Shown here piece after piece: positions 8,013 through 16,794 of a stretch of DNA of 64,000 nucleotides. Each line of letters begins with the position of its first letter. The first letter of the stretch is position 1. Source of the stretch: Chersky-267 sp963744115 (lineage in GTDB: Bacteria > Chloroflexota > Limnocylindria > Limnocylindrales > CSP1-4). The stretch lies in assembly GCA_963744115.1 (NCBI GenBank), contig CAVUSI010000003.1, positions 1,364,001-1,428,000 on the forward strand, written 5' to 3'. The position numbers and the translations under genes are program-made. A model generated the notes under the pieces. The model ran no database searches and was not told where the DNA came from. It saw nothing but the letters and a program-made list of their open reading frames with translations.

Positions 8013-11000
8013 ATGCCCCCTCGTATCTCGACCACGGACCGACGATCGGCCGGCCGCGTGAGCACGCGCACTGCCCGGCGGCGGGCGGTCCGGCCCCTGG
8101 AGCAGATCCCGGTCTGGGCCGGATCGATCGGGGACGGCCCAGCAGACGGTCGCCCGGATCCTGGATCGGGCCTCGATGGCCTGCTCGGCGGGCTCAACCC
8201 GGAGCAGCTCCGAGCCGTGACCCACGGGGACGGTCCCCAGCTCGTCGTCGCCGGCGCGGGGACCGGCAAGACCCAGGTCGTCACCCGGCGGATCGCCTGG
8301 TTGATCGCGACGCGGCGGGCTCGCCCATCGGAGATCCTCGCGCTGACCTTCACCGACCGTGCGGCCGCCGAGATGCAGGCGCGGGTCGACCGGCTCGTTC
8401 CGTACGGCTACACGGACACCGCGATCTCCACCTTCCATGCCTTCGGCGACCGGCTCATCCGCGAGTACGCGCTCGAGATCGGTCTCGCGCCGGACGTCCG
8501 GGTCCTGTCGCGGGCCGAGGTCGTGATCTTCCTGCGCGATCGCATGTTCGACTTCGACCTCGAGCGCTATCGGCCGCTCGGGGACCCGACCAGGTTCCTC
8601 GGGGCGCTCGCGACGCACTTCAGCCGGCTCAAGGACGAGGACGTGGACCCGGCGACCTACCTCGCCGTTGCCGATCGAGCGGTGGGCGAGGCCGGCCTGC
8701 TGGCCGAGCTCGCGGACCAGACCGCCCCCGACGACGATGCCCGGGACGCGGCCGAGGCGGCGGTCGAGCAGGCGGCTCGCCGACTCGAGCTCGCGCGTGC
8801 GTTCGCGCGCTACCAGGCGCTCATGGAGGCCGCCGGGTTCGTCGACTTCGGAGATCAGGTGTCGCTCGCCCTCCGGCTCGTCCGCACCTCGGCGGTCGCT
8901 CGCTCGGAGATCCAGCGGCGATTCCGATACATCCTGGTCGACGAGTTCCAGGACACCAACCGCGCCCAGGCCGAGCTCGTCGAGCTGATCGCGGCACCGT
9001 CCCGGAACCTGACCGTGGTGGGCGACGACGATCAGTCGATCTACCGGTTCCGCGGTGCGGCGATGAGCAACCTCATCGAGTTCCGGGACCGTAGCCCGCG
9101 CCCCACGATCACCATCCTCCGGCGGAACTACCGATCGAGAGCTGGCATCCTCGCGGCGAGCCATCGACTGATCCGCTTCAACGATCCGGAGCGCCTCGAG
9201 GTCCAGGCGGGGATCGACAAGCGACTCCAGGCCCAACGCCCCGAGCCACCCACCGGACAGCGCCCGGCCGCCGTCCGGCACCAGGCCTTCGCGACCGGAT
9301 CCGACGAGGCGGATTGGGTCGCCGGCGAGATCGCCGGGCGGATCGCGGCCGGGGCGGCGCCGGGCGAGCACGCCGTCCTCGTCCGCTCGAACGCGGAGGC
9401 CGACGGGATCCTGCGCAGCCTCAACGTCGCCGGCGTGCCGTGGCGGTTCTCCGGGACCTCCGGACTGTACGCTCGGCCGGAGGTCCGGCTGCTCATGACG
9501 TTCCTGCGGGTCATGGCCGATCTCGACTCGAGTGTCGACGTCTACGCGCTCGCGGCGTCCGAGGTCTACGGGCTGAGCGGCGAGGACCTCACGGACATCA
9601 CGGCATCGGCGCGGCGGCGGAACCGGTCGTTGTGGGACGTTCTCCAGGAGCTCGATCGCCAGCCGGGCCTGCTCCGCCTCGCCCCGGCCTCGCGGGTCGC
9701 GGTCTCGAGGCTGGTCGCCGACCTTCGTGGCTACAGCGAGCTCGCCCACCAGCAGCCCGCGGGTCAGCTGCTCTACGCGTTCCTGAAGGGATCGGGGCTC
9801 CTCGCCAAGCTGGTCGCGGCGAACGACACCGGCGCGGACGAGGCGATCCAGAACGTGGCGCGCTTCTTCGATATCGTGCGGGCCCGGTCGGCGCTCCTGG
9901 CCGACGATCGGTGCTCGTCCCTGGCGGGCCACCTCGCCATCCTGGTCGAGGCGGGCGACGACCCGCCGACCGTCGAGCTGGATGGCGGTGCCGACGCGGT
10001 CGCCGTGCTGACCGTGCACAAGGCCAAGGGACTCGAGTTCCCGACCGTCTTCCTGCTCGGCCTGGTCGACGGGCGCTTCCCGGCCGCCGATCGACGGGAC
10101 CCGCTGGCGGTCCCCGCTGAGCTGCTGGGCGGGGGTCCCATCGCCGGCGGGGACGCGCACCTGCGCGAGGAACGTCGCCTGTTCTATGTCGGGATGACCC
10201 GAGCCCGGGACGAGCTGGTCATGACCAGCGCGGCCGACTACGCCGGGCGCCGCGTCCGACGCGTCTCGCCGTTCGTCCTCGAGGCGCTCGACCTTCCGCG
10301 GGTGGAGGGCGACGTGCGCGCCTCGACCTTGCGCGGTCCGCTGGAGCGCCTGGCCGGCTTCGCTGCGCCGGGTGCACCCGTCGAGGCCGCCCGGCGCACC
10401 GTCGACGAACCGCTGTCGCTCAGCTTCTACCAGGTCGACGACTACCTGACCTGCCCGCGCAAGTACAAGTACGCGCACGTCACCCGGATCCCGGTCGCAC
10501 CGCACCATTCGCTGATCTACGGCGCCGCGCTCCATCGCGCGGTCCAGGAGTTCCATCGGCGCCAGGCCCGGGGCACGATCATGAGCGAGGAGGAGCTCGA
10601 GGCGTCGCTCGTCGCGGCCTGGACGAGCGAAGGATTCCTGACCCGCGAGCACGAGGACGCCCGGCTGGCGGCCGGCAAGGCGGCCCTGCGCCGCTTCCGC
10701 GCCGACCAGCTCCGGCCGGGCAGCGTCGTGCCGGCGTACGTGGAGCGGGACTTCTCGTTCACCCTGGACGGGGACCGGATCCGGGGTCGCTGGGACCGGG
10801 TGGACGTCGAGCCGATCGACCCGGACGACCGGCTCGCAGACGGTGCCGCCGGGCCGCCGTCCCCCAGCGCGGAGGTCGCCGACGTGATCGAGCCGGTCCT
10901 CCCGTTGCTGCCGCGCGAGCGGGTGACGATCACCGACTACAAGTCGAGCGATGTGCGCGATCCCGCCAAGGCACGGCAGCGCGCTCGCGACTCGCTGCAG

Positions 11001-11249
11001 CTGACGATCTACGCGATGGGCTATGAGGCGATGACCGGCCAGCGACCCGACGCGGTCCAGCTCCATTTCCTCGAGACGGGCCTGATCGGGCGCGCGGTCG
11101 TCGACGACAAGCGGCTGACCAAGGGCCGCCTGAAGATCGCCGCGGCCGCGGCCGGCATCCGGGCGCGCGCCTTCGACGCGACGCCGGACCTGATGGCCTG
11201 CTCGTACTGCCCGTTCCGCGACATCTGTCCGTCGAGCGTCGCTCGATGA
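8013..11249 (+). CDS. UvrD/PcrA-type DNA helicase fused to a PD-(D/E)XK Fe-S nuclease
   Basis: The product has 1078 residues. The superfamily 1A helicase motifs are all present: Walker A VVAGAGTGKTQVV, Walker B ILVDEFQDTNRAQ, motif III VVGDDDQSIYRFRGA, motif IV ILRRNYRS, motif V TVHKAKGLEFPTV and motif VI LFYVGMTRARDEL. The C-terminal third is a RecB/AddB-type nuclease with YLTCPRKYKYAH, the GAALHRAVQEFHRR histidine and the catalytic TITDYKSSD. The cysteines TCPRK, then CSYCPFRDIC fit the C-x(n)-C-x2-C-x5-C iron-sulfur staple of AddB. It probably resects double-strand breaks, as AddAB does, but as one polypeptide. The exact start is uncertain: ATG 8013 is used, and the first 60 residues are low in conservation. 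It overlaps the HAD gene by ATGA. Confidence 0.9.
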   Translation: MPPRISTTDRRSAGRVSTRTARRRAVRPLEQIPVWAGSIGDGPADGRPDPGSGLDGLLGGLNPEQLRAVTHGDGPQLVVAGAGTGKTQVVTRRIAWLIATRRARPSEILALTFTDRAAAEMQARVDRLVPYGYTDTAISTFHAFGDRLIREYALEIGLAPDVRVLSRAEVVIFLRDRMFDFDLERYRPLGDPTRFLGALATHFSRLKDEDVDPATYLAVADRAVGEAGLLAELADQTAPDDDARDAAEAAVEQAARRLELARAFARYQALMEAAGFVDFGDQVSLALRLVRTSAVARSEIQRRFRYILVDEFQDTNRAQAELVELIAAPSRNLTVVGDDDQSIYRFRGAAMSNLIEFRDRSPRPTITILRRNYRSRAGILAASHRLIRFNDPERLEVQAGIDKRLQAQRPEPPTGQRPAAVRHQAFATGSDEADWVAGEIAGRIAAGAAPGEHAVLVRSNAEADGILRSLNVAGVPWRFSGTSGLYARPEVRLLMTFLRVMADLDSSVDVYALAASEVYGLSGEDLTDITASARRRNRSLWDVLQELDRQPGLLRLAPASRVAVSRLVADLRGYSELAHQQPAGQLLYAFLKGSGLLAKLVAANDTGADEAIQNVARFFDIVRARSALLADDRCSSLAGHLAILVEAGDDPPTVELDGGADAVAVLTVHKAKGLEFPTVFLLGLVDGRFPAADRRDPLAVPAELLGGGPIAGGDAHLREERRLFYVGMTRARDELVMTSAADYAGRRVRRVSPFVLEALDLPRVEGDVRASTLRGPLERLAGFAAPGAPVEAARRTVDEPLSLSFYQVDDYLTCPRKYKYAHVTRIPVAPHHSLIYGAALHRAVQEFHRRQARGTIMSEEELEASLVAAWTSEGFLTREHEDARLAAGKAALRRFRADQLRPGSVVPAYVERDFSFTLDGDRIRGRWDRVDVEPIDPDDRLADGAAGPPSPSAEVADVIEPVLPLLPRERVTITDYKSSDVRDPAKARQRARDSLQLTIYAMGYEAMTGQRPDAVQLHFLETGLIGRAVVDDKRLTKGRLKIAAAAAGIRARAFDATPDLMACSYCPFRDICPSSVAR

Positions 11250-12049
11250 CGGACGCGACGCCCGGCCGCCTGTCGGAGGCGGTCCGCACGATCAGCTTCG
11301 ACTTCGGCAATACCCTCGTCCCGGTGACGAGAGCCGACCTGCGGGTCGTCGTGGACCTGACCACCGCGGAGGTCGCCCGACGGTGCGGGCCGTTCGACGA
11401 AGCGGCCTTCGCCCAGGCCTGGGCGGAGGAGCGCGACCGCCAGTTCGCCGAGGAGGTCCCGCGGATGCGCGAGGTGGACCTCGCCCAGCGGAGCCGCCGG
11501 GTCCTCGCCCGGATGCGTGGGATGCCCGTGCCGGCTGCAGGGTCGACCTGGGACGACATCGCCGCCGCCGCCTATAGCACGCCGGAGGAGGTGGGGTTCG
11601 CGCTGGCGACGTACACCGCATCGTTCGTGGCCACGGTCCGAGTCCCGCCGGAGGTCGGACCGATGCTCGAACGGCTGGCCGCGCGGTTCGTCCTCGGGAT
11701 CTGCTCGAACTGGCCGCTGGCGGCGACGATCGATCGGTACGTCGAGGTCGCCGGGTGGAAGCCACGTCTGACGGCCGTGGTCGTCTCGGAGCGCGTCGGG
11801 ACGATCAAACCCGACGCCCGGTTCTTCCGCGCGGCCGAGCATCTCCTCGGGACCCCGCCGGGCACGATCCTCCACGTCGGGGACGACTGGGCGGCCGACA
11901 TCGTCGGCGCCAAGAGGGCCGGCTGGCTGGCCGCCTACCTGCCGGCCGAGACGAGCGACTCGCCCTTCCCGGTCAGCTACGGCGACGGTCGCGCCCGGGC
12001 GGACCTCCGGCTCGAGCGGCTGGCGGATCTCGAGGAGGCGCTGGCCTGA
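11246..12049 (+). CDS. HAD-superfamily hydrolase
   Basis: The product has 267 residues. Motif I is ISFDFGNTLVPV: the nucleophile Asp is kept but the usual second Asp (D-x-D) is Gly. Motif II is GICSNWP, motif III is RVGTIKPDARFF with the conserved Lys, and motif IV is LHVGDDWAADIVGAKRAG. The helical cap lies between motifs I and II (about residues 25-130). HAD enzymes of this size are mostly phosphatases for small phospho-metabolites. Loss of the second Asp may weaken phosphatase activity or alter the reaction. The ATG overlaps the stop of the helicase-nuclease gene by four bases, so the two are co-translated. Confidence 0.85.
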   Translation: MTDATPGRLSEAVRTISFDFGNTLVPVTRADLRVVVDLTTAEVARRCGPFDEAAFAQAWAEERDRQFAEEVPRMREVDLAQRSRRVLARMRGMPVPAAGSTWDDIAAAAYSTPEEVGFALATYTASFVATVRVPPEVGPMLERLAARFVLGICSNWPLAATIDRYVEVAGWKPRLTAVVVSERVGTIKPDARFFRAAEHLLGTPPGTILHVGDDWAADIVGAKRAGWLAAYLPAETSDSPFPVSYGDGRARADLRLERLADLEEALA

Positions 12050-12083
12050 GGTCCGCGATCCACGCCACCACCCCGTGCCCGAC

Positions 12084-12089
12084 TAGACT
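12084..12089 (+). promoter_or_regulatory. -10 box (TAGACT), leaderless start
   Basis: TAGACT ends eight bases before ATG 12098, and there is no Shine-Dalgarno between them. Confidence 0.6.
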
Positions 12090-12097
12090 CCAGCGCG

Positions 12098-12472
12098 ATG
12101 GACCCACGCGATCGCACGATCAACCTCGCGCTGTTCGGCCTCGCGGCGATCGCCTGGGTCGCCGTCGGCCTCGTCGTGACGACGCGCGACCCACGGGCCG
12201 ATCCCTCGGCCGGGCTGCTCGGGGCGGGCCTGATGGGGATCGCCGTGGGGCTGACCTGCATCCCGCTGTTCTGGCTGGTGGTCTTCGGGCGACACGGCAG
12301 GATCGCCTATCGCGGAGACTGGGTCCGTGCCGTCCGTCGCGGCGCCTGGGTCGCGGTCGTCGTGGCCGTCTTCATCGTGCTTCGCCTGCAGGGGGCGTTC
12401 AGCCTGCCGATCGCCCTGTTCGTCGTCGTCATCGTGTCGGTCGCCGAGGCGACCTTGTCGGCCGAGCGCTGA
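12098..12472 (+). CDS. Small four-helix membrane protein of unknown function
   Basis: The product has 124 residues. Hydrophobic segments lie at about 8-28, 42-64, 80-100 and 104-120, joined by short charged loops (TTRDPRADPS; GRHGRIAYRGDWVRAVRR). No motif or named family is recognised. The clear leaderless promoter and the membrane-protein residue pattern support a real gene. Its stop lies 30 bases before the M20 amidohydrolase start. Confidence 0.7.
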   Translation: MDPRDRTINLALFGLAAIAWVAVGLVVTTRDPRADPSAGLLGAGLMGIAVGLTCIPLFWLVVFGRHGRIAYRGDWVRAVRRGAWVAVVVAVFIVLRLQGAFSLPIALFVVVIVSVAEATLSAER

Positions 12473-12501
12473 TCGCCGGCCGGATCCTGGAGGAGTCACC
12501 C

Positions 12502-13719
12502 GTGACCATCGACCGCTTCGACTTCCTGACGACCGCTCCGGCCGAGCCGTTCGCCGACGCCAAGCGTCGGCTCGCAGCCGCGGTCGAAGCGAACCGGGAC
12601 GAGATCGTCGGGCTGTCGCAGCGGATCCATGCCGACCCGGAGCCGGCGTTCGAGGAGATCCATGCTTCGGCCTGGGTCGCGGAGGCGATCGCGCGTCACG
12701 GGTTCGCGGTCGAGCATCCCGTCGGAAGCCTCGCGACCGCGGTCCGCGGCCGCCTGGCCGGCGGTCGGGGAGGGGACCGGCCGAGGATCGGGATCCTCGC
12801 CGAGTACGACGCCCTGCCGGGTCTCGGGCATGGCTGCGGCCACAACTCGATGGCCGCCTCCGGAGTGGGGGCGGCCATCGCGCTCGCGACCCTCGCCCCC
12901 GAGCTCCCGGGCGAGATCGTGTTCCTCGGCACGCCGGCCGAGGAACGAGGTTCGGGCAAGGGGATCATGATCCGCGACGGCCTGTTTGCGGATCTCGACG
13001 CCGCCCTGCTCTACCACCCGTCGGACGTGACCGGGGTCGAGTGCCGACTGCTGGCCAGCGAGGACATCTACGTCACGTTCCACGGGGAGCAGGCCCACGC
13101 CGCGTCGGACCCGTGGATGGGCCGGAACGCACTCGACGCGCTGATCCTCCTGTTCAGCTCGGTCGGACTGTGGCGCCAACAGCTCCGCCCCGACACACGG
13201 GTCCACGGGATCGTCCGGGAGGGCGGGACCGCCGCCAACATCATCCCGAGCCGGGCGAAGGCCTGGTTCATGGTCCGCTCGCCGCGCGAGGACGAGTATC
13301 TCGAGATGCGCGAACGTTTCCGCCAGATGTGCGAAGCGGCAGCGCTGGCGACCGGCTGCACCGTCGAGGTGGTGTTCGAGGGAGGGGCCTCGACGATGCA
13401 CCACAACCGGACCCTCGACCGGCGGTTCGTGGCGAACATGGAGGCCTACGGGGTGATGGACCGCCCGCCCGTCGACAACCTCGGCTCCAGCGACATGGGC
13501 AACGTCAGCTTCGTCGTCCCGACGATCCACCCGTCGATCGCGATCTGCGATCCGGGCGTCCCGGGACACTCGATCGAGTTCCGGGATCTGGCCGCTGCGC
13601 CGCGGGCCGACGAGGTCACCCTCCTGGCGGCGACGCTGGTGGCCCAGACCGCCTACGAGCTGTTCGCCGATCCGGCCCTGGTCGAGGCGGCCTGGAAGGA
13701 GTTCCGCGGCGACGCCTGA
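12502..13719 (+). CDS. M20 family amidohydrolase (AbgB / aminoacylase-like)
   Basis: The product has 405 residues from GTG 12502, which has a TGGAGGAG site upstream. The metal ligands are visible in GHGCGHNSMAAS, PAEERGSGKG and LLYHPSDVTG, and the dimerisation domain starts at YVTFHGEQAHAASDPWMGRNALDA. The final GHSIEFRDL supplies the last histidine. The AbgB-like branch of M20 hydrolyses N-acyl or p-aminobenzoyl amino acids with two zinc or manganese ions in the cytoplasm. The next gene, a ureohydrolase, also acts on C-N bonds, which hints at a shared amine or amide nitrogen-release role. Confidence 0.88.
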   Translation: MTIDRFDFLTTAPAEPFADAKRRLAAAVEANRDEIVGLSQRIHADPEPAFEEIHASAWVAEAIARHGFAVEHPVGSLATAVRGRLAGGRGGDRPRIGILAEYDALPGLGHGCGHNSMAASGVGAAIALATLAPELPGEIVFLGTPAEERGSGKGIMIRDGLFADLDAALLYHPSDVTGVECRLLASEDIYVTFHGEQAHAASDPWMGRNALDALILLFSSVGLWRQQLRPDTRVHGIVREGGTAANIIPSRAKAWFMVRSPREDEYLEMRERFRQMCEAAALATGCTVEVVFEGGASTMHHNRTLDRRFVANMEAYGVMDRPPVDNLGSSDMGNVSFVVPTIHPSIAICDPGVPGHSIEFRDLAAAPRADEVTLLAATLVAQTAYELFADPALVEAAWKEFRGDA

Positions 13720-13728
13720 ACCGGGTGG

Positions 13729-13734
13729 TACCAT
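13729..13734 (+). promoter_or_regulatory. -10 box (TACCAT) for the ureohydrolase gene
   Basis: TACCAT lies about 117 bases before ATG 13851, leaving a leader of roughly 110 bases that can fold (see 13771-13829). Confidence 0.4.
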
Positions 13735-13770
13735 CGCCGCCGGCGCGCCCCGCTGGACGCTGGATGCGAA

Positions 13771-13829
13771 CCGGCGGCGCTCCAGAGACGGCTGAGCCCG
13801 AGCGACGGTCCGACGACCGCCTGCGCCGG
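13771..13829 (+). promoter_or_regulatory. Predicted three-way-junction leader before the ureohydrolase gene
   Basis: CCGGCG (13771-13776) pairs with CGCCGG (13824-13829). Two hairpins lie inside. The first is GCTC-C-AG / CTGAGC around an AGACGG loop (13779-13797). The second is CGGTC-CGAC-GACCG (13806-13819). The element ends 21 bases before the start codon and 11 bases before the GGAGGA ribosome site. It matches no riboswitch class I can name. In 70% GC DNA such folds may arise by chance. Confidence 0.3.
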
Positions 13830-13850
13830 CTGGTCTCCCGGAGGACTTCC

Positions 13851-14909
13851 ATGTCCGAGCGCCACGATCCCGGTCCCGCGGCGGACTTCGCCGCGCTCAA
13901 TGGCTGGGATCGAGAGTACGAGACCTACACCGACTTCGACCTGCCCACCTACGTCGGGCCGACCACGTTCATGAAGCTGCCGTGGATCACCGACCCGGCC
14001 GAGCTACGGCGGCGCCGGACCGACGTGGCCATCATCGGAGCGCCGTTCGACGACGCCGTCAGTCACCGACCCGGTGCGCGGTTCGGTCCGCGGGCGATCC
14101 GCGAGGCGCAGTACACCTCCGGGTCGATCCACTCGCTCCAGCTCGGCGTCGAGCCGTTCGAGGAGCTCGACGTGGTCGATGCCGGGGACGCCAACGTCAT
14201 CCCGGCCTGGATCGACCGGGCCCACGCCCTGATCTACCGGAAGGTCCGCGAGGTCGCCGAGACGGGCGCCATCCCGATCGTCCTCGGCGGCGATCACTCG
14301 ATCACCTGGCCGTCGGCGACCGCGATCGCGGAGGTCCGCCGGCCCGGTTCGATCGGGATCGTCCACTTCGATGCGCATGCCGACACGGCCAACGAGGACT
14401 GGGGCGTGCTCGCCGGCCATGGGACGCCGATGCGTCGGCTGATCGAGTCGGGCGCGGTCGCCGGGAGGAACTTCGTCCAGGTCGGGCTGCGCGGCTACTG
14501 GCCGCCGGTCGAGGTGTTCGAGTGGATGAAGGACCACGGCCTGCGATACCACTTCATGACCGAGATGGAGGAGCGCGGCGCGGACGCCGTCATCGCCGAC
14601 GCGATCGCCGAGGCACTCGACGGCCCGGACTCGATCTACCTCAGCCTCGACATCGACGTCATCGATCCCGGGCTCGCGCCGGGCACGGGGACGCCCGAAC
14701 CGGGCGGGATGCTCACCCGCGAGGTCCTTCGGGCGATCCGCCAGATCGTCGGCGCCGTCGATCTGTGCGCCATGGACATCGTCGAGGTCTCGCCGCCGTA
14801 CGACCATGCCGAGACGACGGCGATGGCGGCCAATCGTGCCGCGCTCGAGGCGATCAGCGCACTCGCGGTCAAGAAGCGCGCCGGCCGGACGGTCCGCTTC
14901 GAGCGGTGA
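13851..14909 (+). CDS. Agmatinase / arginase-family ureohydrolase
   Basis: The product has 352 residues from ATG 13851, with GGAGGA upstream. The binuclear Mn ligands are all seen: VLGGDHSITW, VHFDAHADT and SLDIDVIDPGLAPGTGTPEPGG. The family splits guanidino compounds (agmatine, arginine, guanidinobutyrate or guanidine) into urea plus an amine. The length and N-terminal extension (about 50 residues before the core) fit the agmatinase/guanidinobutyrase group better than short arginases. The exact substrate is open. The M20 amidohydrolase lies upstream and the SAM methyltransferase 32 bases downstream. Confidence 0.9.
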   Translation: MSERHDPGPAADFAALNGWDREYETYTDFDLPTYVGPTTFMKLPWITDPAELRRRRTDVAIIGAPFDDAVSHRPGARFGPRAIREAQYTSGSIHSLQLGVEPFEELDVVDAGDANVIPAWIDRAHALIYRKVREVAETGAIPIVLGGDHSITWPSATAIAEVRRPGSIGIVHFDAHADTANEDWGVLAGHGTPMRRLIESGAVAGRNFVQVGLRGYWPPVEVFEWMKDHGLRYHFMTEMEERGADAVIADAIAEALDGPDSIYLSLDIDVIDPGLAPGTGTPEPGGMLTREVLRAIRQIVGAVDLCAMDIVEVSPPYDHAETTAMAANRAALEAISALAVKKRAGRTVRFER

Positions 14910-14929
14910 TCCCCGCGAGCGCCAGCGGG

Positions 14930-14935
14930 TAGCAT
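14930..14935 (+). promoter_or_regulatory. -10 box (TAGCAT), leaderless start
   Basis: TAGCAT ends six bases before ATG 14942, and no Shine-Dalgarno is present. Confidence 0.55.
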
Positions 14936-14941
14936 CGGATC

Positions 14942-15724
14942 ATGCGTCCTCCCCCCTCGCCGACGGCCGTCGCCCTTGCCCGCCTGTACGACGTCGATCT
15001 GCTCGAGGACCCCGGCGACCTCGACCTCGTCCTCGCCCTGGCCGAGCGGGCCGACGGTCGGATCCTCGAGCTCGGGGTCGGGTCGGGGCGGCTGGCGGTG
15101 CCCCTCGCCGTGGCGGGCTGGCCGGTGACGGGCGTCGACAACGATCCGGCGATGCTCCGCCGGGCGCGCGCTCGCGCCGATGCGGCCGGGGCCACCGTGG
15201 CCGGTCGCCTCGAGCTCGTCGAGGCGAACGCCGCCGAGCTGCGGTCGCCGGCACGCTACCGCCTGGGCTTCATCGCCTTGAACTCGCTGCTCGTCTTCGG
15301 GGACCGGACCGCCCAGGCGGCGGCGGTGGCGACGCTGGCCCATCATCTCGAACCGGGCGGCCTGTGCCTGATCGACCTGTGGCTGCCGGACGCGGACGAC
15401 CTCGTCCGATACGACGGCCGGATCTTCCTGGAATACGTCCGGGTCGACCCGGAGACCGGTCGCACGGTGACCAAGACGGGATCGGCGCTCCACGACGGCG
15501 CGTCGCAGACCGTCCATCTGACGACGATCTACGACGAGGGTGCCCAGGGCGAGTCACCGCTCCGCTGGTCGAGGACCGACCGGATCCGGCTCGTCGGGGC
15601 CGAGGAGCTGGTCCTCTTCGCCGAAGCGGCCGGCCTCGAGGTCGAGCTCCTGGCGCGCGACTACGACCTCGAGCCGATGGGTCCCGGCGCGGATCGGGCG
15701 ATCCTCGTCGCGATGCGTCCGTGA
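14942..15724 (+). CDS. Class I SAM-dependent methyltransferase
   Basis: The product has 260 residues. SAM-binding motif I is ILELGVGSGRLAVPLA (about residues 41-56) and the acidic residue of motif II is VTGVDNDPAML. Motif IV is FIALNSLLVF and a later motif is LEPGGLCLIDLWLPD. It lacks features that would name a substrate (small molecule, rRNA or protein). The C-terminal part has beta strands RTVTKTGSAL and QTVHLTTIYDE like the small-molecule or sugar methyltransferases. Its stop codon overlaps the GTG of the next gene (GTGA at 15721-15724). Confidence 0.85.
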   Translation: MRPPPSPTAVALARLYDVDLLEDPGDLDLVLALAERADGRILELGVGSGRLAVPLAVAGWPVTGVDNDPAMLRRARARADAAGATVAGRLELVEANAAELRSPARYRLGFIALNSLLVFGDRTAQAAAVATLAHHLEPGGLCLIDLWLPDADDLVRYDGRIFLEYVRVDPETGRTVTKTGSALHDGASQTVHLTTIYDEGAQGESPLRWSRTDRIRLVGAEELVLFAEAAGLEVELLARDYDLEPMGPGADRAILVAMRP

Positions 15725-16746
15725 CCGGGGCGCCATTCGACCCGCGCCGACTGCCCGGTCCGGCCATCGTCATCGTCAACCCGAAGGCGTCGCGCATCCG
15801 GAACGTCCGGCGTGGCGAGGCGATCATGGCCCAGGTCGATGCGTGGGTCCGATCCACGACCGGGGGAGCACCCGTCGTGATCCGGGTCGAGGACGCCGGG
15901 TCGATCGACGCGGCAGGCCAGGATGCGGTCCGGTCGGGTGCCGGCCTGGTCATCGCCGTCGGCGGCGACGGGACCGTCGCGGCACTGACCGCCGACCTGG
16001 CCGGGTCGGGGATCCCGCTGGCGATCATCCCGGGCGGGACCGGCAACGTCCTGGCGACCGCGCTCCGCATCCCGGACAGCCCGGTGAAGGCCCTGGCCGC
16101 CCTGACCGACGGGGTCCGACGATCGATCGATCTCGGATCGGCGCTCCTGCCGGCGCCCGGGGATAGCGGTCCGGACCACGGAGCGGCCGGGGCCGACGAC
16201 GAGGCCGGGCCGCTGACCATCCCGAGCCGCCTGTTCGCCGTGGCCGCCGGCGTCGGCTGGGATGCGCGGGTGATGGCCGCGACGGCCGGATCCGACAAGC
16301 ACCGGCTCGGCCGGCTCGCCTACTGGGTCTCGGCGCTCGGGTTGCTCGGCCAGATGCGCCCCACCCCGTACGTCATCGATGTCGACGGTGAGCGGCTCGA
16401 GCTCGAGGCCACCGTCGCCCTGGTCGCCAACGCGGGCGAGCTCATCCCCGGCCTCGTCCGGCCCCGCCTGCCGATCGTGCCGGACGACGGCCTGCTCGAC
16501 CTCCTCGTCCTGCGCGTCGCGAGCGTGGCGGGGGGGATCCGTGGTGCGCTCGAGCTGCTCGATCGGACCGACCTCGGCGGCTCGCCGTCCGGGGCGGCGT
16601 TCCGTGCTCGCGGCCGGGTGATCCGGATCGAGGCCGTGCCCGCCCAACCCCGCCAGGTCGACGGGGACGGCCACGGGGCCGGCGTGCTCGAGGCGTCCGT
16701 CCGAGGGGGCGCGCTGGACGTCATCGTCCCGAGGACCGACCCATGA
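15721..16746 (+). CDS. Diacylglycerol kinase / YegS-like lipid kinase
   Basis: The product has 341 residues from GTG 15721. The catalytic-domain signatures are AIVIVNPKASRIRNVRRG, VIAVGGDGTVAALTADLAG and LAIIPGGTGNVLATALRIP. The second domain carries the structural AAGVGWDARVMAAT and the end VPDDGLLDLLVLRVAS. DAGK_cat enzymes phosphorylate diacylglycerol, sphingosine-like or related lipids at the inner membrane face using ATP. It is translationally coupled to the methyltransferase. An insert of about 25 acidic residues (GDSGPDHGAAGADDEAGP) is unusual. Confidence 0.88.
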   Translation: MTGAPFDPRRLPGPAIVIVNPKASRIRNVRRGEAIMAQVDAWVRSTTGGAPVVIRVEDAGSIDAAGQDAVRSGAGLVIAVGGDGTVAALTADLAGSGIPLAIIPGGTGNVLATALRIPDSPVKALAALTDGVRRSIDLGSALLPAPGDSGPDHGAAGADDEAGPLTIPSRLFAVAAGVGWDARVMAATAGSDKHRLGRLAYWVSALGLLGQMRPTPYVIDVDGERLELEATVALVANAGELIPGLVRPRLPIVPDDGLLDLLVLRVASVAGGIRGALELLDRTDLGGSPSGAAFRARGRVIRIEAVPAQPRQVDGDGHGAGVLEASVRGGALDVIVPRTDP

Positions 16747-16782
16747 CCTCCGGGTACGAGTCAAGCGCCGACGTCGGCTTGG

Positions 16783-16788
16783 TATAGT
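16783..16788 (+). promoter_or_regulatory. -10 box (TATAGT), leaderless start
   Basis: TATAGT ends six bases before GTG 16795, and no Shine-Dalgarno is present. Confidence 0.6.
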
Positions 16789-16794
16789 CCGAAC

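Noticed and set aside
7377..11066. 1229-codon open frame antisense to the helicase-nuclease gene
   Set aside because: It has no recognisable motif, is Arg/Asp/Gly-rich as expected for antisense of GC-rich genes, and the plus strand carries complete helicase and nuclease motifs.
13741..13850. Guanidine (ykkC, mini-ykkC) riboswitch before the ureohydrolase
   Set aside because: One loop contains ACGG, but paired ACGR tetraloops and the ykkC-I core were not found.
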